Source: an uncultured Candidatus Pelagibacter sp.
Lineage (GTDB): Bacteria; Pseudomonadota; Alphaproteobacteria; Pelagibacterales; Pelagibacteraceae
Length of the DNA stretch: 64,000 bases
Reading direction: 5' to 3'
Assembly (NCBI RefSeq): GCF_943788075.1
Contig: NZ_CALSOW010000003.1
Location: 1-64,000, forward strand
Both the position numbers and the translations under genes were made by a program. The notes beneath the pieces are model-generated. The model was given only the letters and a program-made list of their open reading frames with translations, was not told the origin of the DNA and made no database searches. Below, piece after piece: positions 10,201 to 17,614 of this stretch; position 1 is the first letter of the stretch, and each line of letters opens with the position of its first letter.

Positions 10201-12254
10201 GAATCGTCTGAAACTAAATAGTTGAAATAATCACTAACAGTTTCCCCGCTATCTAATCCTGCAATTTGTGAGTCTGCTGCATAGGTATAAGATCCATCAT
10301 GATAAATTGTTAATGAACCATAATCTCCTCTAATCGTTGCGTTAGGTCGTGTTGTTTCGTTTAAAAAATTCCCATTCCAAACAGTTGGTGCACTACCACC
10401 TGCTTTTTCTGCATTTCCTTTTAATGCTGATAAAACTTTGAAATTTGTTCTATTATCAGATCCATCAACATCTGTATCGTTATCTACTAATTCTTTAGTA
10501 TCTGATGTAGTTGAAGAACGTGTAATTGTTCCACCTTCTGTGATGGTGTTCTGGTCATTTACTGCAATAGGAGTATCATTTATCCCAGTAATATTAACAG
10601 TAATTGTACCTGTATCTGTATCTGTCCCATCACTTAAAGTATAAGTAAAAGTCTCAGATGCTGTATCTCCAACATCTAATGCATTAATCCTAGTAAATGA
10701 GGAAGTATTTGCACTTAATCCCTGCGTACCTGCATCGTAAGTAGAAGATGTGCTACTTGCATCATAAGTAAATGCCCCTGTGGATGAATTAATATTTAAA
10801 ACTCCATAAAGGGTATTAAGAGCGTAATTTCTATTTGCAGCCATATTCTGGGTTGCGTATCGATTATTGACATCTATATATGTAATAGATGAAATATGTA
10901 GTGTATCACCATCTGCATCGTCAGAAGAAGCAACTACATCACCTTGTGATGATATTGCATTTTCATTAACAGCTTTAGTTACATCTCTTGCAACAGGAGC
11001 TGTGTTTGCTTCTGGTGCTTTAGTGATTACTCTAATGAAATCTCCAGGGTTTCCATTTTCAGCTTTGACAGTTAATGTTTTATAATTACTACTTATTGAG
11101 ACTTCATCATTAGATTCAAATTCTCTTCCACCCTTTGTTACTGATTTTGTTCTTTGACCAGCATATACTGCTCCTGGTTTTGAAAAAACACTATTCTTAT
11201 GCCATCTATAATCATGACCTATTGTTTGTTCTGATTCAAAGTAATATCCTAGAATTTCACCTTCAAAAGTAAATGAAGCTGTTTTATGATTGCCACTGGT
11301 GTTATCGTTTAAATAAACCATATAAGAATTAATCATATTAGATGAGCTAACAGAGCCAAAACTACTAAAAGCACCAGATCTATGTTGACTTTTTATACTA
11401 TTAATACTTGCTGATGTTATATTCTCTCTTTCAAGAGTGATCATTATTCTCTTTGAACTATCGGATTGACCACTTGGCCGAAAATCAGTAGCGCTATGTT
11501 TTTCAACACCGTGACCAGATACACTGCTTACTCCATAGGCTAAGAAGTGTTCATAATCTATTACTTCGGCATTTTTTGTTTCTATAATTCCGTAGTTATT
11601 TTCTAAAACCCAGTCTCCACCTTTACCAGTTAAATCATTTGATGCTGCAATGTCAGCTTTTGTAAAGTTAGATATTTTTTTTAATAAAGCTTCTCCTTTA
11701 TCATTTGCTGCAATGTTACAACCATAGAAAAGGATATCTCCTTTTTTAGTTAAACTTTCACCAATGTTAACTAATGTATTTTTATAATTATCAAGGGTCT
11801 CATTTGTTAATAATGCATTTCCAAATAAAATTTGGCCTGCACTACCATGACCAATGATGTGAATGGCTGAATATTTTTTACCATTTTCTAAAGTTTGCTC
11901 TATTTTCTTAAAGCCATCTTCATTGGTTTCAATATAATAAATTTCAACATTTTTCCTAAATGACTTTGCTAATTTTTCATAATCTGGAACTTGCTTATCA
12001 ATAAATACTATTTGTTTTCTTTTTAATTGATCTCTTGGAACATTAGTAAAGGGGAGTTCTTTGGATCCATCCTCTGATTTAATTTCTTTAAATTTTTTAA
12101 CGTCATAAATGGTTTTATTTGAATTTTCACCTTGTGATCTTTCATCGATTAAATCAAGAAAAGTAGAAGCCCCGGCACCATCGAGCATTACTCTTTGCTC
12201 TAAAGGTTCAATAAATATTTTTTTGTTTTTACTTTTTGTGGATTTTTTACCCAT
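7200..12254 (-). CDS. Giant DUF4347/VCBS-repeat surface protein, N-terminal segment with embedded beta-propeller
   Basis: The 1684-codon frame starts MGKKSTKSKNKKIFIEPLEQ. The first ~30 residues hold a LEPR-type motif. A DUF4347 domain follows at about residues 75-230, with HIIGHGSAGQILFG (His136) and GDILFYGCNIA (Cys179). Then come about six VCBS units. Residues ~1400-1675 are different: repeated FNSDGT-x-L and QFSL/QYSLTTA-type motifs suggest a beta-propeller or NHL-like insert before the VCBS array resumes in the next frame. The frame stops at 7200 in mid-domain; homologous sequence continues at 7251 in another frame. Read through all shifts, the protein would be about 3,800 residues with 17 VCBS signatures. 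The N-terminus is not a classical signal peptide, so a dedicated exporter would be needed. Confidence 0.85.
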   Translation of the reverse strand: MGKKSTKSKNKKIFIEPLEQRVMLDGAGASTFLDLIDERSQGENSNKTIYDVKKFKEIKSEDGSKELPFTNVPRDQLKRKQIVFIDKQVPDYEKLAKSFRKNVEIYYIETNEDGFKKIEQTLENGKKYSAIHIIGHGSAGQILFGNALLTNETLDNYKNTLVNIGESLTKKGDILFYGCNIAANDKGEALLKKISNFTKADIAASNDLTGKGGDWVLENNYGIIETKNAEVIDYEHFLAYGVSSVSGHGVEKHSATDFRPSGQSDSSKRIMITLERENITSASINSIKSQHRSGAFSSFGSVSSSNMINSYMVYLNDNTSGNHKTASFTFEGEILGYYFESEQTIGHDYRWHKNSVFSKPGAVYAGQRTKSVTKGGREFESNDEVSISSNYKTLTVKAENGNPGDFIRVITKAPEANTAPVARDVTKAVNENAISSQGDVVASSDDADGDTLHISSITYIDVNNRYATQNMAANRNYALNTLYGVLNINSSTGAFTYDASSTSSTYDAGTQGLSANTSSFTRINALDVGDTASETFTYTLSDGTDTDTGTITVNITGINDTPIAVNDQNTITEGGTITRSSTTSDTKELVDNDTDVDGSDNRTNFKVLSALKGNAEKAGGSAPTVWNGNFLNETTRPNATIRGDYGSLTIYHDGSYTYAADSQIAGLDSGETVSDYFNYLVSDDSDGNNSYIPSDSSTVATPYDKNSYGVLQISISGVDDEAVNAAPTVTNDTAYVYEDFTVTAVDDAEANDGYSTSPFTNNIAFAASDFDIVGDSDYNSDHGDHTGDLLSNDSDSDGDTLTITAVRLKIFNAPLNSQTAYTDVGASTSVLVNNSNKELGSGGQTISGNYGTLSIGADGSFSYAATASATDALDLNETVTDSFEYKVSDGTDIAIGTLTVTVKGINDLPVGVNDTDSVTAGSSITRSNDTEYDVLVDDTDADEDDVHSNFTIRAISIGLDSSIISSGSATINGTYGTLTINENGSYSYDTSSNSNALALGNGETGSDTFTYFFYDNDGSSKLSEHNNANNLTKSPTGQSTLKITVTGQTPRTTNDTGYIAAGSTLTVADGASANDADSDSDYNSATGDHTGDVLGNDTGTSNTVTAISSSTGETGTIGSALSGQYGELTINEDGSYTYVANNAAKLGATTATDVFTYTVTDATSGGTGTATITITVLGSNDAPTATDDTGYINENSTLTVDYDIEDENATDDESGTDSDYNNESGDHTGEVLLNDEDPEGATITVTAIRHSEDASADATSITASTTYSNGSSILGDYGVLTIGADGSYTYNANTANALDDGDTATDVFTYTVSDGSLTDTGTLTITIEGINDAPVAQDDYGFINENSTLEVTATADATTDNVYATNTGPITSGVISISNSSNASTTNGDTYSQDLDFNSDGTYAYVGGSRHGLVFKYGLTTAYDFSTIDTVAYDASTNTDGYQKLDPDVGGVTGISAKPDGTKIFITGTSGSDKIIKQFSLSTANNLATADTVAYHASTNTDGYKEYTFSDFTSGNTQHSLIFSSDGTKLFTLEVASGNDKLHQYSLTTAWDIGSMNHDGSITLQSDVYDPLGLTSDIHTPQGLAFNDDGTKLTILSDTGTDKLYQFSLNSAYNINDPVTLEGERSLSGTANTRGLAFNSDGTELTILQHDASKIDYHQLNLTGTAYEIGNIKRQVPLENLLEM

Positions 12255-12296
12255 TTGAAAGTTTTAGCGTAGTATGAAAAATAGAAGTTTTTAGTT

Positions 12297-12340
12297 TGAT
12301 CATTATGGGTGAAAGAAGTAAAAAAAACCCATTTTGATCA
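12297..12340. promoter_or_regulatory. Inverted repeat TGATCATTATGGGT-N16-ACCCATTTTGATCA, candidate operator
   Basis: The arms at 12297-12310 and 12327-12340 pair at 12 of 14 positions around a 16-bp spacer, 43 bp upstream of the giant gene's ATG. The inner half-sites (ATGGGT / ACCCAT) and the spacer length match the element at 660-693. The left arm recurs almost unchanged as TGACCATTATGGGT at 15538-15551 upstream of the tolC-like gene. This suggests common control of the surface-protein locus, an inference from sequence only. Confidence 0.55.
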
Positions 12341-12555
12341 TTCAGAACTCAAAGTAAATAAGTCAAAAATAGATTAGATAAAAAAATCTAAACTTTAGTC
12401 ACCCTAGATATTTTCCTGAACATCAACTTGACCCGTTAAAGGAACAAATTTTATTTGCCCTAATTTCAAATTGTATTGTCAATGTTTTATTAGAATATTT
12501 TTTATTTTTATTTTGAAACCTGAATGACCAGGTATTTTTTTAACTGATTTTATTT
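12341..12555. other. Non-coding gap; possible 24-codon gene remnant at 12404-12478 (minus)
   Basis: No full gene is visible in the 301-bp gap 12255-12555 beyond the operator-like repeat. On the minus strand, 12404-12478 is open between a TGA and a TAG and encodes LKLGQ...LTGQVDVQEN. This resembles the C-terminus of the neighbouring 64-residue protein (LKVGQKLSGKVDFSSN). It may be the 3' scar of a second copy. The match is short and could be chance. Confidence 0.25.
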
Positions 12556-12750
12556 CTAGTTAGTTTTTTTTTTATTTGAACTAAAATCAACTTTGCCAGA
12601 TAATTTTTGACCAACTTTTAAAGAAGGATTGTTTGAAACTACTGGATTTCTTTTGAATAGATTACCTGAAGCTTTTCCAGATTTTGCATCTATTTTAATC
12701 TCAATGTTATTTTTAGATTGAGTATTTTTTTGATCATTTTTTTTATTCAT
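12556..12750 (-). CDS. Small basic hypothetical protein (64 aa) downstream of the tolC-like gene
   Basis: The frame begins at an ATG (12748-12750) and ends at a TAG after an A-run. The product is Lys/Asn-rich and hydrophilic, with no signal peptide or membrane segment. Its core is IEIKIDAKSGKASGNLF followed by SLKVGQKLSGKVDF, which could form a small beta fold. I do not recognise the family. It starts 38 bp after the last codon of the Lys-rich tail, so it probably shares the tolC-like transcript and may act with that system. The poly-A near its 3' end means the last few residues are uncertain. Confidence 0.55.
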   Translation of the reverse strand: MNKKNDQKNTQSKNNIEIKIDAKSGKASGNLFKRNPVVSNNPSLKVGQKLSGKVDFSSNKKKTN

Positions 12751-12788
12751 ATCTTTAAATTATCTATCTTTTATTCTTAAGTCTAGCA

Positions 12789-13568
12789 CTAAGATTTTTT
12801 GTTTTCTTTAGCTTTTAGTTTCTTTAATCTTTTTTCTTCTTTAGCTTTTAGTTTCTTTAATCTTTTTTCTTCTTTAGCTTTTAGTTTCTTTAATTTTTTT
12901 TCTTCTTTAGCTAATTTTTTAGCTTGTTTAGCTTTTAGTTTCTTTAATTTTTTTTCTTCTTTAGCTTTTAATATCTTTGATCGTCTTTCTTCTTTAACCA
13001 ATTTTTTAGCTTCTTTAGCTTTTTGTTTCTTTAATCTTTTTTCTTCTTTAGCTTTTAATATCTTTGATCGTCTTTCTTCTTTAACCAATTTTTTAGCTTC
13101 TTTAGCTTTTTGTTTCTTTAATCTTTTTTCTTCTTTAGCTTTTAATATTTTTGATCTTCTTTCTTCTTTAGCTAATTTTTTAGCTTCTTTAGCTTTTTGT
13201 TTCTTTAATCTTTTCTCTTCTTTAGCTTTTAATATTTTTGATCGTCTTTCTTCTTTAGTTAATTTTTTAGCTTCGTTAGATTTAATTTTAGCTAATTTTT
13301 TATCTCGCTTAGCTTTTTCTGATGCTAATCTTTTTTGTTCTAATGCTAATTTTTTATCCTTCTTAGCTTTTTCTGATGCTAGTTTTTTATCTAGCTTAGT
13401 TTTTTCTGATGCTAATCTTTTTTGTTCTGAAGCTAATTTTTTAACTTTCTTAGCTTTTTCTGATGCTAGTTTTTTATCTAGCTTAGCTTTTTCTGATGCT
13501 AATCTTTTTTGTTCTAATGCTAATTTTTTATCCTTCTTAGCTTTTTCTGATGCTAGTTTTTTATCTGC
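12789..13568 (-). CDS. Distal part of the Lys/Ala/Glu-rich tail of the TolC-like protein (frame-shifted from it)
   Basis: This 260-codon frame ends TAG at 12789 and has no start codon until TTG at 13086, so it is a continuation and not a gene. It encodes units such as DKKLASEKAKK, DKKLALEQKRLASEKAKL and KEEKRLKKLKA. It is separated from the 606-codon TolC-like frame by four single-base indels between about 13566 and 13684, judged against the repeat units: missing G, missing T, extra T, missing A. The net change is -2. The span 12789-15492 is 2704 bp, and adding 2 gives exactly 902 codons, so one continuous gene is well supported. Confidence 0.7.
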   Translation of the reverse strand, partial: ADKKLASEKAKKDKKLALEQKRLASEKAKLDKKLASEKAKKVKKLASEQKRLASEKTKLDKKLASEKAKKDKKLALEQKRLASEKAKRDKKLAKIKSNEAKKLTKEERRSKILKAKEEKRLKKQKAKEAKKLAKEERRSKILKAKEEKRLKKQKAKEAKKLVKEERRSKILKAKEEKRLKKQKAKEAKKLVKEERRSKILKAKEEKKLKKLKAKQAKKLAKEEKKLKKLKAKEEKRLKKLKAKEEKRLKKLKAKENKKS

Positions 13569-13908
13569 TTAGCTTTTTCTGATGCTAAGTTTTTTATCCT
13601 TCTTAGCTTTTTCTGATGCTAGTTTTTTATCTTGCTTAGCTTTTTCTGATGCTAGTCTTTTTTGTTCTATGCTAATTTTTTATCTTCTTAGCTTTTTCTT
13701 TTGCTAGTTTTTTATCTTGCTTAGCCTTTAATCTGGCTTGTTTTTTTTGTTCGATCGATAATTTTTTATCTTGCTTAGCTTTTTCTGATGCTAGTTTTTT
13801 ATCTAGCTTAGCTTTTTCTTTTGCTAGCTTTTTATCTTGCTTAGCCTTTAATCTGGCTTGTTTTTTTTGTTCTCTTGCTAATTTCTTTTCTTCTTTTGTC
13901 TTTGGCTT
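12789..13908 (-). repeat. Tandem coding repeats of 33, 54 and 87 bp (11-, 18- and 29-residue units)
   Basis: The C-terminal tail of the TolC-like protein is built from repeated DNA units. An 87-bp unit recurs with the same GATC/GATCG landmark at 12979, 13066, 13153 and 13240. Shorter 33-bp units (KEEKRLKKLKA) lie at the 3' end. Units of 33 and 54 bp (DKKLASEKAKQ and DKKLALEQKRLASEKAKQ) lie nearer the TolC domain. The unit lengths of 11, 18 and 29 residues each equal a whole number of alpha-helical turns. The high DNA identity between copies points to recent expansion. Confidence 0.8.
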
Positions 13909-15492
13909 GCCTACATCTCTATCTACAACTCTTCTGTTTTTATTAGCATTAATTCCATCAGTGTTTAGATCTAATTTGTATTTTTCTCCTGATAATTTGA
14001 AGTTATTTTTGATAATTTGAGCATATTCTTTTGTGCCTATCTCAGCTGCACTATTACTTTCTAAATGAGTAACATCAATACCAACTGATGTGTAAACTTG
14101 AGCTATACTAAATTGAACTTTTGAATAGGCTATATCTTTTCTTAGTTCAGCAACTAATAAACTTGCTTCTTCTCTTATCAACTCTAATTCTCCAAATCTT
14201 GCAATTTTTTGCGCATTTCTAACTTGTTGAGTAATTTTTCTTGAAACATCATAATAACGTTTTGAAGTTTCATATTCCTCTAAAGCCATTTGATATTCGA
14301 TATTAGATATGTGAACTTGTGATAATACTGCCATTGATAAAGCTAGTCTTTGCTCTTGTATAATTTCAGTAGTCTTTTTATTTATTTTTTTAATTTTTGG
14401 TGCTCTAAAAACATTAAATAAGTTTGCACCAATTGAAGATCCATATTCAAAGTTAGTTTTATTCATTAAATAATCATTAGATGAGCTCGTCCATGAAGCA
14501 TTAAAATTTAAACCTGGTAATAAAGATCTCATACCCGCTTTTGTCTCTGCAATTGAAATTCTTTCTTCATAACGGTTTTCCATTAATTCTGATCTATTCA
14601 CTAGCGCATAATTTTCCATTTCATCTAATTTCATATTTAATTCATTCAATGGTAGATCAGTTTCTACAAGAGTAATTTTTTCATTAGGAAGTAAGCCCAT
14701 TAACGACCTTAATTCGATTTTAGCATTAACAAAACTTTGTTTTTGGCTTTGTAATGCTCTTTGAATATCTAATAATTCTTTTTGATATAAAAGAGCGTCC
14801 ATAGGTTTTTGTAACAACAACTCTTCAATTTTCTGACTATCGTTTAAAGCTTTATTTACTTTAATTAATAATGGATCATATCTTTTGATTAATTTTTCTG
14901 CTGAAAGTGCATTCCAATAAGCTCTAACTACATCTCTTTTAATGTTACTAGCAGCCTTACGTTCCAATTCTCTTGATATTAAATATCTATCAGAGCTTTG
15001 TCCTGCTCTAATGTAAGAAAGACCAAAGTCTAATATATTCCAAGAAAAACCAATATCCTGTTCATTCACCTCTCTATCTCTTGATGTAGAATAAGATGAA
15101 CCCAAGCTTCCCGCTTTATCACTACTTGGAACTGTTGCACTTGTTGTGGCTTTATATCTGTCACTACCTGTGTAACCTGCATTAGCTGTCATTGATGGTA
15201 GCATGTCAAATTCTACATCTTCAATCCTTTTATAAGAAAGAGATGTTTCTAAAATTTTAACTTTTAAATCTTTGTTATTTTCTATAGCAAGCGCAATTGC
15301 AGTATATAAATCTACCTTTAAGCCTTGTTTAAATAGATCATTCTGTTCTTTAATTTTTTTAATTTGAGCTAAGTCACCTTTAGCAGATTTTAAAATTACA
15401 TCAGATGTTATTGGTTCAGGACTTCTCTTTGCACAAGAAATCAACGCACCAAGTGAAACAATTAAAGATATTTTAATTAATTTGTTAAGCAT
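13672..15492 (-). CDS. tolC: TolC-family outer-membrane lipoprotein with Lys-rich C-terminal extension
   Basis: The 606-codon frame has a lipoprotein signal (LIVSLGALISC, lipobox Cys20). An outer-membrane efflux (OEP/TolC) region follows to about residue 500, with the family-typical RAYWNAL segment, two related halves and long helical stretches. From about residue 529 the sequence becomes KPKTKEEKKLAREQKK and continues into a Lys/Ala-rich array that, once frameshifts are allowed for, reaches 12789 (about 901 residues in all). Ordinary TolC/OprM proteins are about 450-500 residues and lack such a tail. Its neighbours are giant VCBS proteins, so it may be the outer-membrane channel of a type I exporter for them. 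No ABC or HlyD partner is in the window. Confidence 0.8.
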   Translation of the reverse strand: MLNKLIKISLIVSLGALISCAKRSPEPITSDVILKSAKGDLAQIKKIKEQNDLFKQGLKVDLYTAIALAIENNKDLKVKILETSLSYKRIEDVEFDMLPSMTANAGYTGSDRYKATTSATVPSSDKAGSLGSSYSTSRDREVNEQDIGFSWNILDFGLSYIRAGQSSDRYLISRELERKAASNIKRDVVRAYWNALSAEKLIKRYDPLLIKVNKALNDSQKIEELLLQKPMDALLYQKELLDIQRALQSQKQSFVNAKIELRSLMGLLPNEKITLVETDLPLNELNMKLDEMENYALVNRSELMENRYEERISIAETKAGMRSLLPGLNFNASWTSSSNDYLMNKTNFEYGSSIGANLFNVFRAPKIKKINKKTTEIIQEQRLALSMAVLSQVHISNIEYQMALEEYETSKRYYDVSRKITQQVRNAQKIARFGELELIREEASLLVAELRKDIAYSKVQFSIAQVYTSVGIDVTHLESNSAAEIGTKEYAQIIKNNFKLSGEKYKLDLNTDGINANKNRRVVDRDVGKPKTKEEKKLAREQKKQARLKAKQDKKLAKEKAKLDKKLASEKAKQDKKLSIEQKKQARLKAKQDKKLAKEKAKKIKN

Positions 15493-15537
15493 TTTTGAGG
15501 TTTTTAAACCATTTTATTGATAGATATATTAAATTTT

Positions 15538-15601
15538 TGACCATTATGGGTAAAATTATTTATACGTTATTAAACAACTTAAAAAAAAATTTATATGGTC
15601 A
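15538..15601. promoter_or_regulatory. Operator-like half-site and TGACCAT / ATGGTCA inverted repeat upstream of tolC
   Basis: TGACCATTATGGGT at 15538-15551 matches the left arm of the element at 12297-12310 at 13 of 14 positions. An ATGGTCA at 15595-15601 forms a 7-bp inverted repeat with it over a 50-bp spacer. The site is about 46 bp upstream of the tolC-like start and suggests co-regulation with the giant surface gene. The rest of the 220-bp gap (15493-15712) is AT-rich, with no other feature I can support. Confidence 0.4.
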
Positions 15602-15712
15602 TATTAGGTGTTTTTTTTTAAAAATCTTTATTTACTAGGCAAGTATTGAGTTTTTTTTGATAAATTAATTCAATTTCATCATTTGAACTAATTATAAAAT
15701 CTCAAAAGGAAC

Positions 15713-16135
15713 CTAAATCTCACCAAGGAAATGATGAATAATTTTCCTTTGTTGTGGGTAAAGTCTGTGTTCAAACAAATATAATCCCTGCCAAGTTCCA
15801 AGCAACAACTCACCATTCTTAATACTTAAAGAGATTTGATTATTAGTTAGTGCTGACTTTATATGTGCAGGCATATCATCTTTACCCTCAGTAGTATGAA
15901 CATATAATTTGTTATTCATTGGAACTAATTTATCAAAATAATTTATTAAATCTGTTTGAACATCGGGATCAGCATTTTCTTGAACAATTAATGATGCACT
16001 AGTGTGCTGAATACTTAAGTTAAGCATACCGTTTTTAAAATTTTTTTTATTAATCCATTGAATAGTATCATTAGTAAATTCATATAGCTTTTGACCATTA
16101 GTATTTATTTGAAGATTAAAAAATTCCTGTATCAC
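15713..16135 (-). CDS. yjbQ: YjbQ/UPF0047 family protein (secondary thiamine-phosphate synthase-like)
   Basis: At 140 residues this is the normal length for the family. Diagnostic blocks are all present: QHTSASLIVQENADPDV, EGKDDMPAHIKSAL and GTWQGLYLFEHR, including the His residues thought to form the active site. Members show weak thiamine-phosphate synthase activity, but the physiological role is unsettled. The ATG overlaps the end of the upstream ATPase gene by 4 bp, so the two are co-transcribed. Confidence 0.92.
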   Translation of the reverse strand: MIQEFFNLQINTNGQKLYEFTNDTIQWINKKNFKNGMLNLSIQHTSASLIVQENADPDVQTDLINYFDKLVPMNNKLYVHTTEGKDDMPAHIKSALTNNQISLSIKNGELLLGTWQGLYLFEHRLYPQQRKIIHHFLGEI

Positions 16136-17187
16136 AAATTATTTTCTTTAGATGTTAATTCATATAAACGGCTAATAGTACGATTAAATGGTTTTTCTAA
16201 TAATCTTGATGAAGTAAATTTATCTAAATTTTGATTGGCAGTAACTGCTATTGAAATATTTTTATCATAAATAACATCTAATAAAGTTATAAAACGTTGT
16301 TGTTGATTTGAATTAGTATCACTAAATTGAGGTACTTGATTTATTACAATAAATTTACAATTTTTTATTATTTCTAAATAATCTTCAGCTCCTAAATTTT
16401 GATCACAAAGTTCATTAAAATCAAATTTTGCAATACCTTCATAAAAATTCTCAATTTTAAAATCTCTTCCTTTTACATTCAATGTCATTGAGGATTGTTT
16501 TTTTCCTTTTGTGATAGTTCTAAAAAATTTATTAATCTTAAAATTTGTTTCTTCATTCAGTGGATAAAAATATCTTTGTTTTTGATTATCGTTTGATTTT
16601 CTATAATCATCCTCAATTTTTAGCTCATGTTCAATTGATTGATCTTCCATTATTTTTATGAAAGGTTTAAACTGATCTCGTTGAAGACCATCTTTGTAAA
16701 GCTCTGAAATTTTAGTATTTGAAGTAACTATAATTTTAATGTCCTCTTTAAATATTTGATCAAATAATTTTCCTAAAATCATTGCATCGACAATGTTAGT
16801 TACTTGAAATTCATCAAAATAAATTAAAGATGCTTTTGATTTTAAATCTTTAACAAATTGATTAATTATATTTTCTTCATTTTTATCTTTTCGATCATGA
16901 AAAAAATCATGAAAATTTAGCATAAACTCATTAAAATGTTTTCTTAATTTTTTCTCATTTACTTGATCTAAGAAAAAATTAAAAATCATAGTTTTTCCAA
17001 CGCCAACGTCTCCATATAAATAAAAACCAGGCTTAGAGTTTTTTTTAGAAAATATTTTTTTTAAAAATGACTGATTAAAATTTAAATCATAAAAATGATT
17101 AAGTTCATTAATTAAATTTAATTGATTGGGATTAATTTCTAAATTATTTTTCTTACAATGATTTTGAAATAATTGATTTAAATTCAT
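16132..17187 (-). CDS. zapE: ZapE/AFG1-family cell-division ATPase
   Basis: This 351-residue P-loop ATPase has Walker A GDVGVGKT near residue 60 and a Walker B-like SLIYFDEFQVTNIVDAM, with the AFG1-type spacing. ZapE acts at the division ring in enterobacteria, and mitochondrial AFG1 assists membrane-protein turnover. It overlaps the cupin gene upstream and yjbQ downstream by 4 bp each, a translationally coupled arrangement. Confidence 0.9.
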   Translation of the reverse strand: MNLNQLFQNHCKKNNLEINPNQLNLINELNHFYDLNFNQSFLKKIFSKKNSKPGFYLYGDVGVGKTMIFNFFLDQVNEKKLRKHFNEFMLNFHDFFHDRKDKNEENIINQFVKDLKSKASLIYFDEFQVTNIVDAMILGKLFDQIFKEDIKIIVTSNTKISELYKDGLQRDQFKPFIKIMEDQSIEHELKIEDDYRKSNDNQKQRYFYPLNEETNFKINKFFRTITKGKKQSSMTLNVKGRDFKIENFYEGIAKFDFNELCDQNLGAEDYLEIIKNCKFIVINQVPQFSDTNSNQQQRFITLLDVIYDKNISIAVTANQNLDKFTSSRLLEKPFNRTISRLYELTSKENNL

Positions 17188-17612
17188 TTTTTAGTTTTAA
17201 AATCTATACCATATTCTGATCTTGACCCTTTTCTAAGCCCAAATGGCCCTGGTATAAAAATTGTCATAGGGTTTGTGTCTTCTTTTAAATCTACTCTATG
17301 ATGAGCATTTGCAGAACGAAACCCTATGTAGCCTGGTCTTCTCCAAAACTTACCTTTTTTAGTTGTCTCCCAGTACCCCCCTCTTAAAATTATTGTTATA
17401 TAAGGACATAAATGATTGTGAACTCCCTCACCATGATCATCAGCTAGCATTTCATGGATTAAAATATTAAAGGGAAACCATTTGGGCCTATATCTAAAGA
17501 GAACATAATATCTATTCATCCAAGGTTTTGCCTCATTATATCTTGGATGCGAAGGACCTCTGTCTAAAACTACCTTTTTTCTTCCAATCCTATCTAAAAA
17601 TTTTAAGAACAT
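17184..17612 (-). CDS. Cupin-like hypothetical protein
   Basis: The 142-residue protein has a single cupin-type core: HEMLADDHGEGVHNHLCPYI, a glycine turn and GYWETTKKGKFWRRPGYIGF, then AHHRVDL. His residues are placed to bind a metal. It lacks a signal peptide and so is probably cytoplasmic. The substrate is unknown. It sits 2 bp after bamB and overlaps zapE by 4 bp, so it belongs to the same operon, but that does not define its job. Confidence 0.75.
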   Translation of the reverse strand: MFLKFLDRIGRKKVVLDRGPSHPRYNEAKPWMNRYYVLFRYRPKWFPFNILIHEMLADDHGEGVHNHLCPYITIILRGGYWETTKKGKFWRRPGYIGFRSANAHHRVDLKEDTNPMTIFIPGPFGLRKGSRSEYGIDFKTKK

Positions 17613-17614
17613 TT

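Noticed and set aside
12789..13300. Regular 87-bp repeats considered as a CRISPR-like or non-coding satellite array
   Set aside because: There are no unique spacers, the period is a multiple of three, and the repeats translate into a continuous charged helix joined to the tolC-like gene.
12799..13572. A 257-codon plus-strand open frame rich in Phe, Ser and Leu
   Set aside because: It is the antisense of the Lys/Ala/Glu repeat tail; the amino-acid bias comes from complementing AAA/GAA/GCT codons, and there is no start context or family resemblance.
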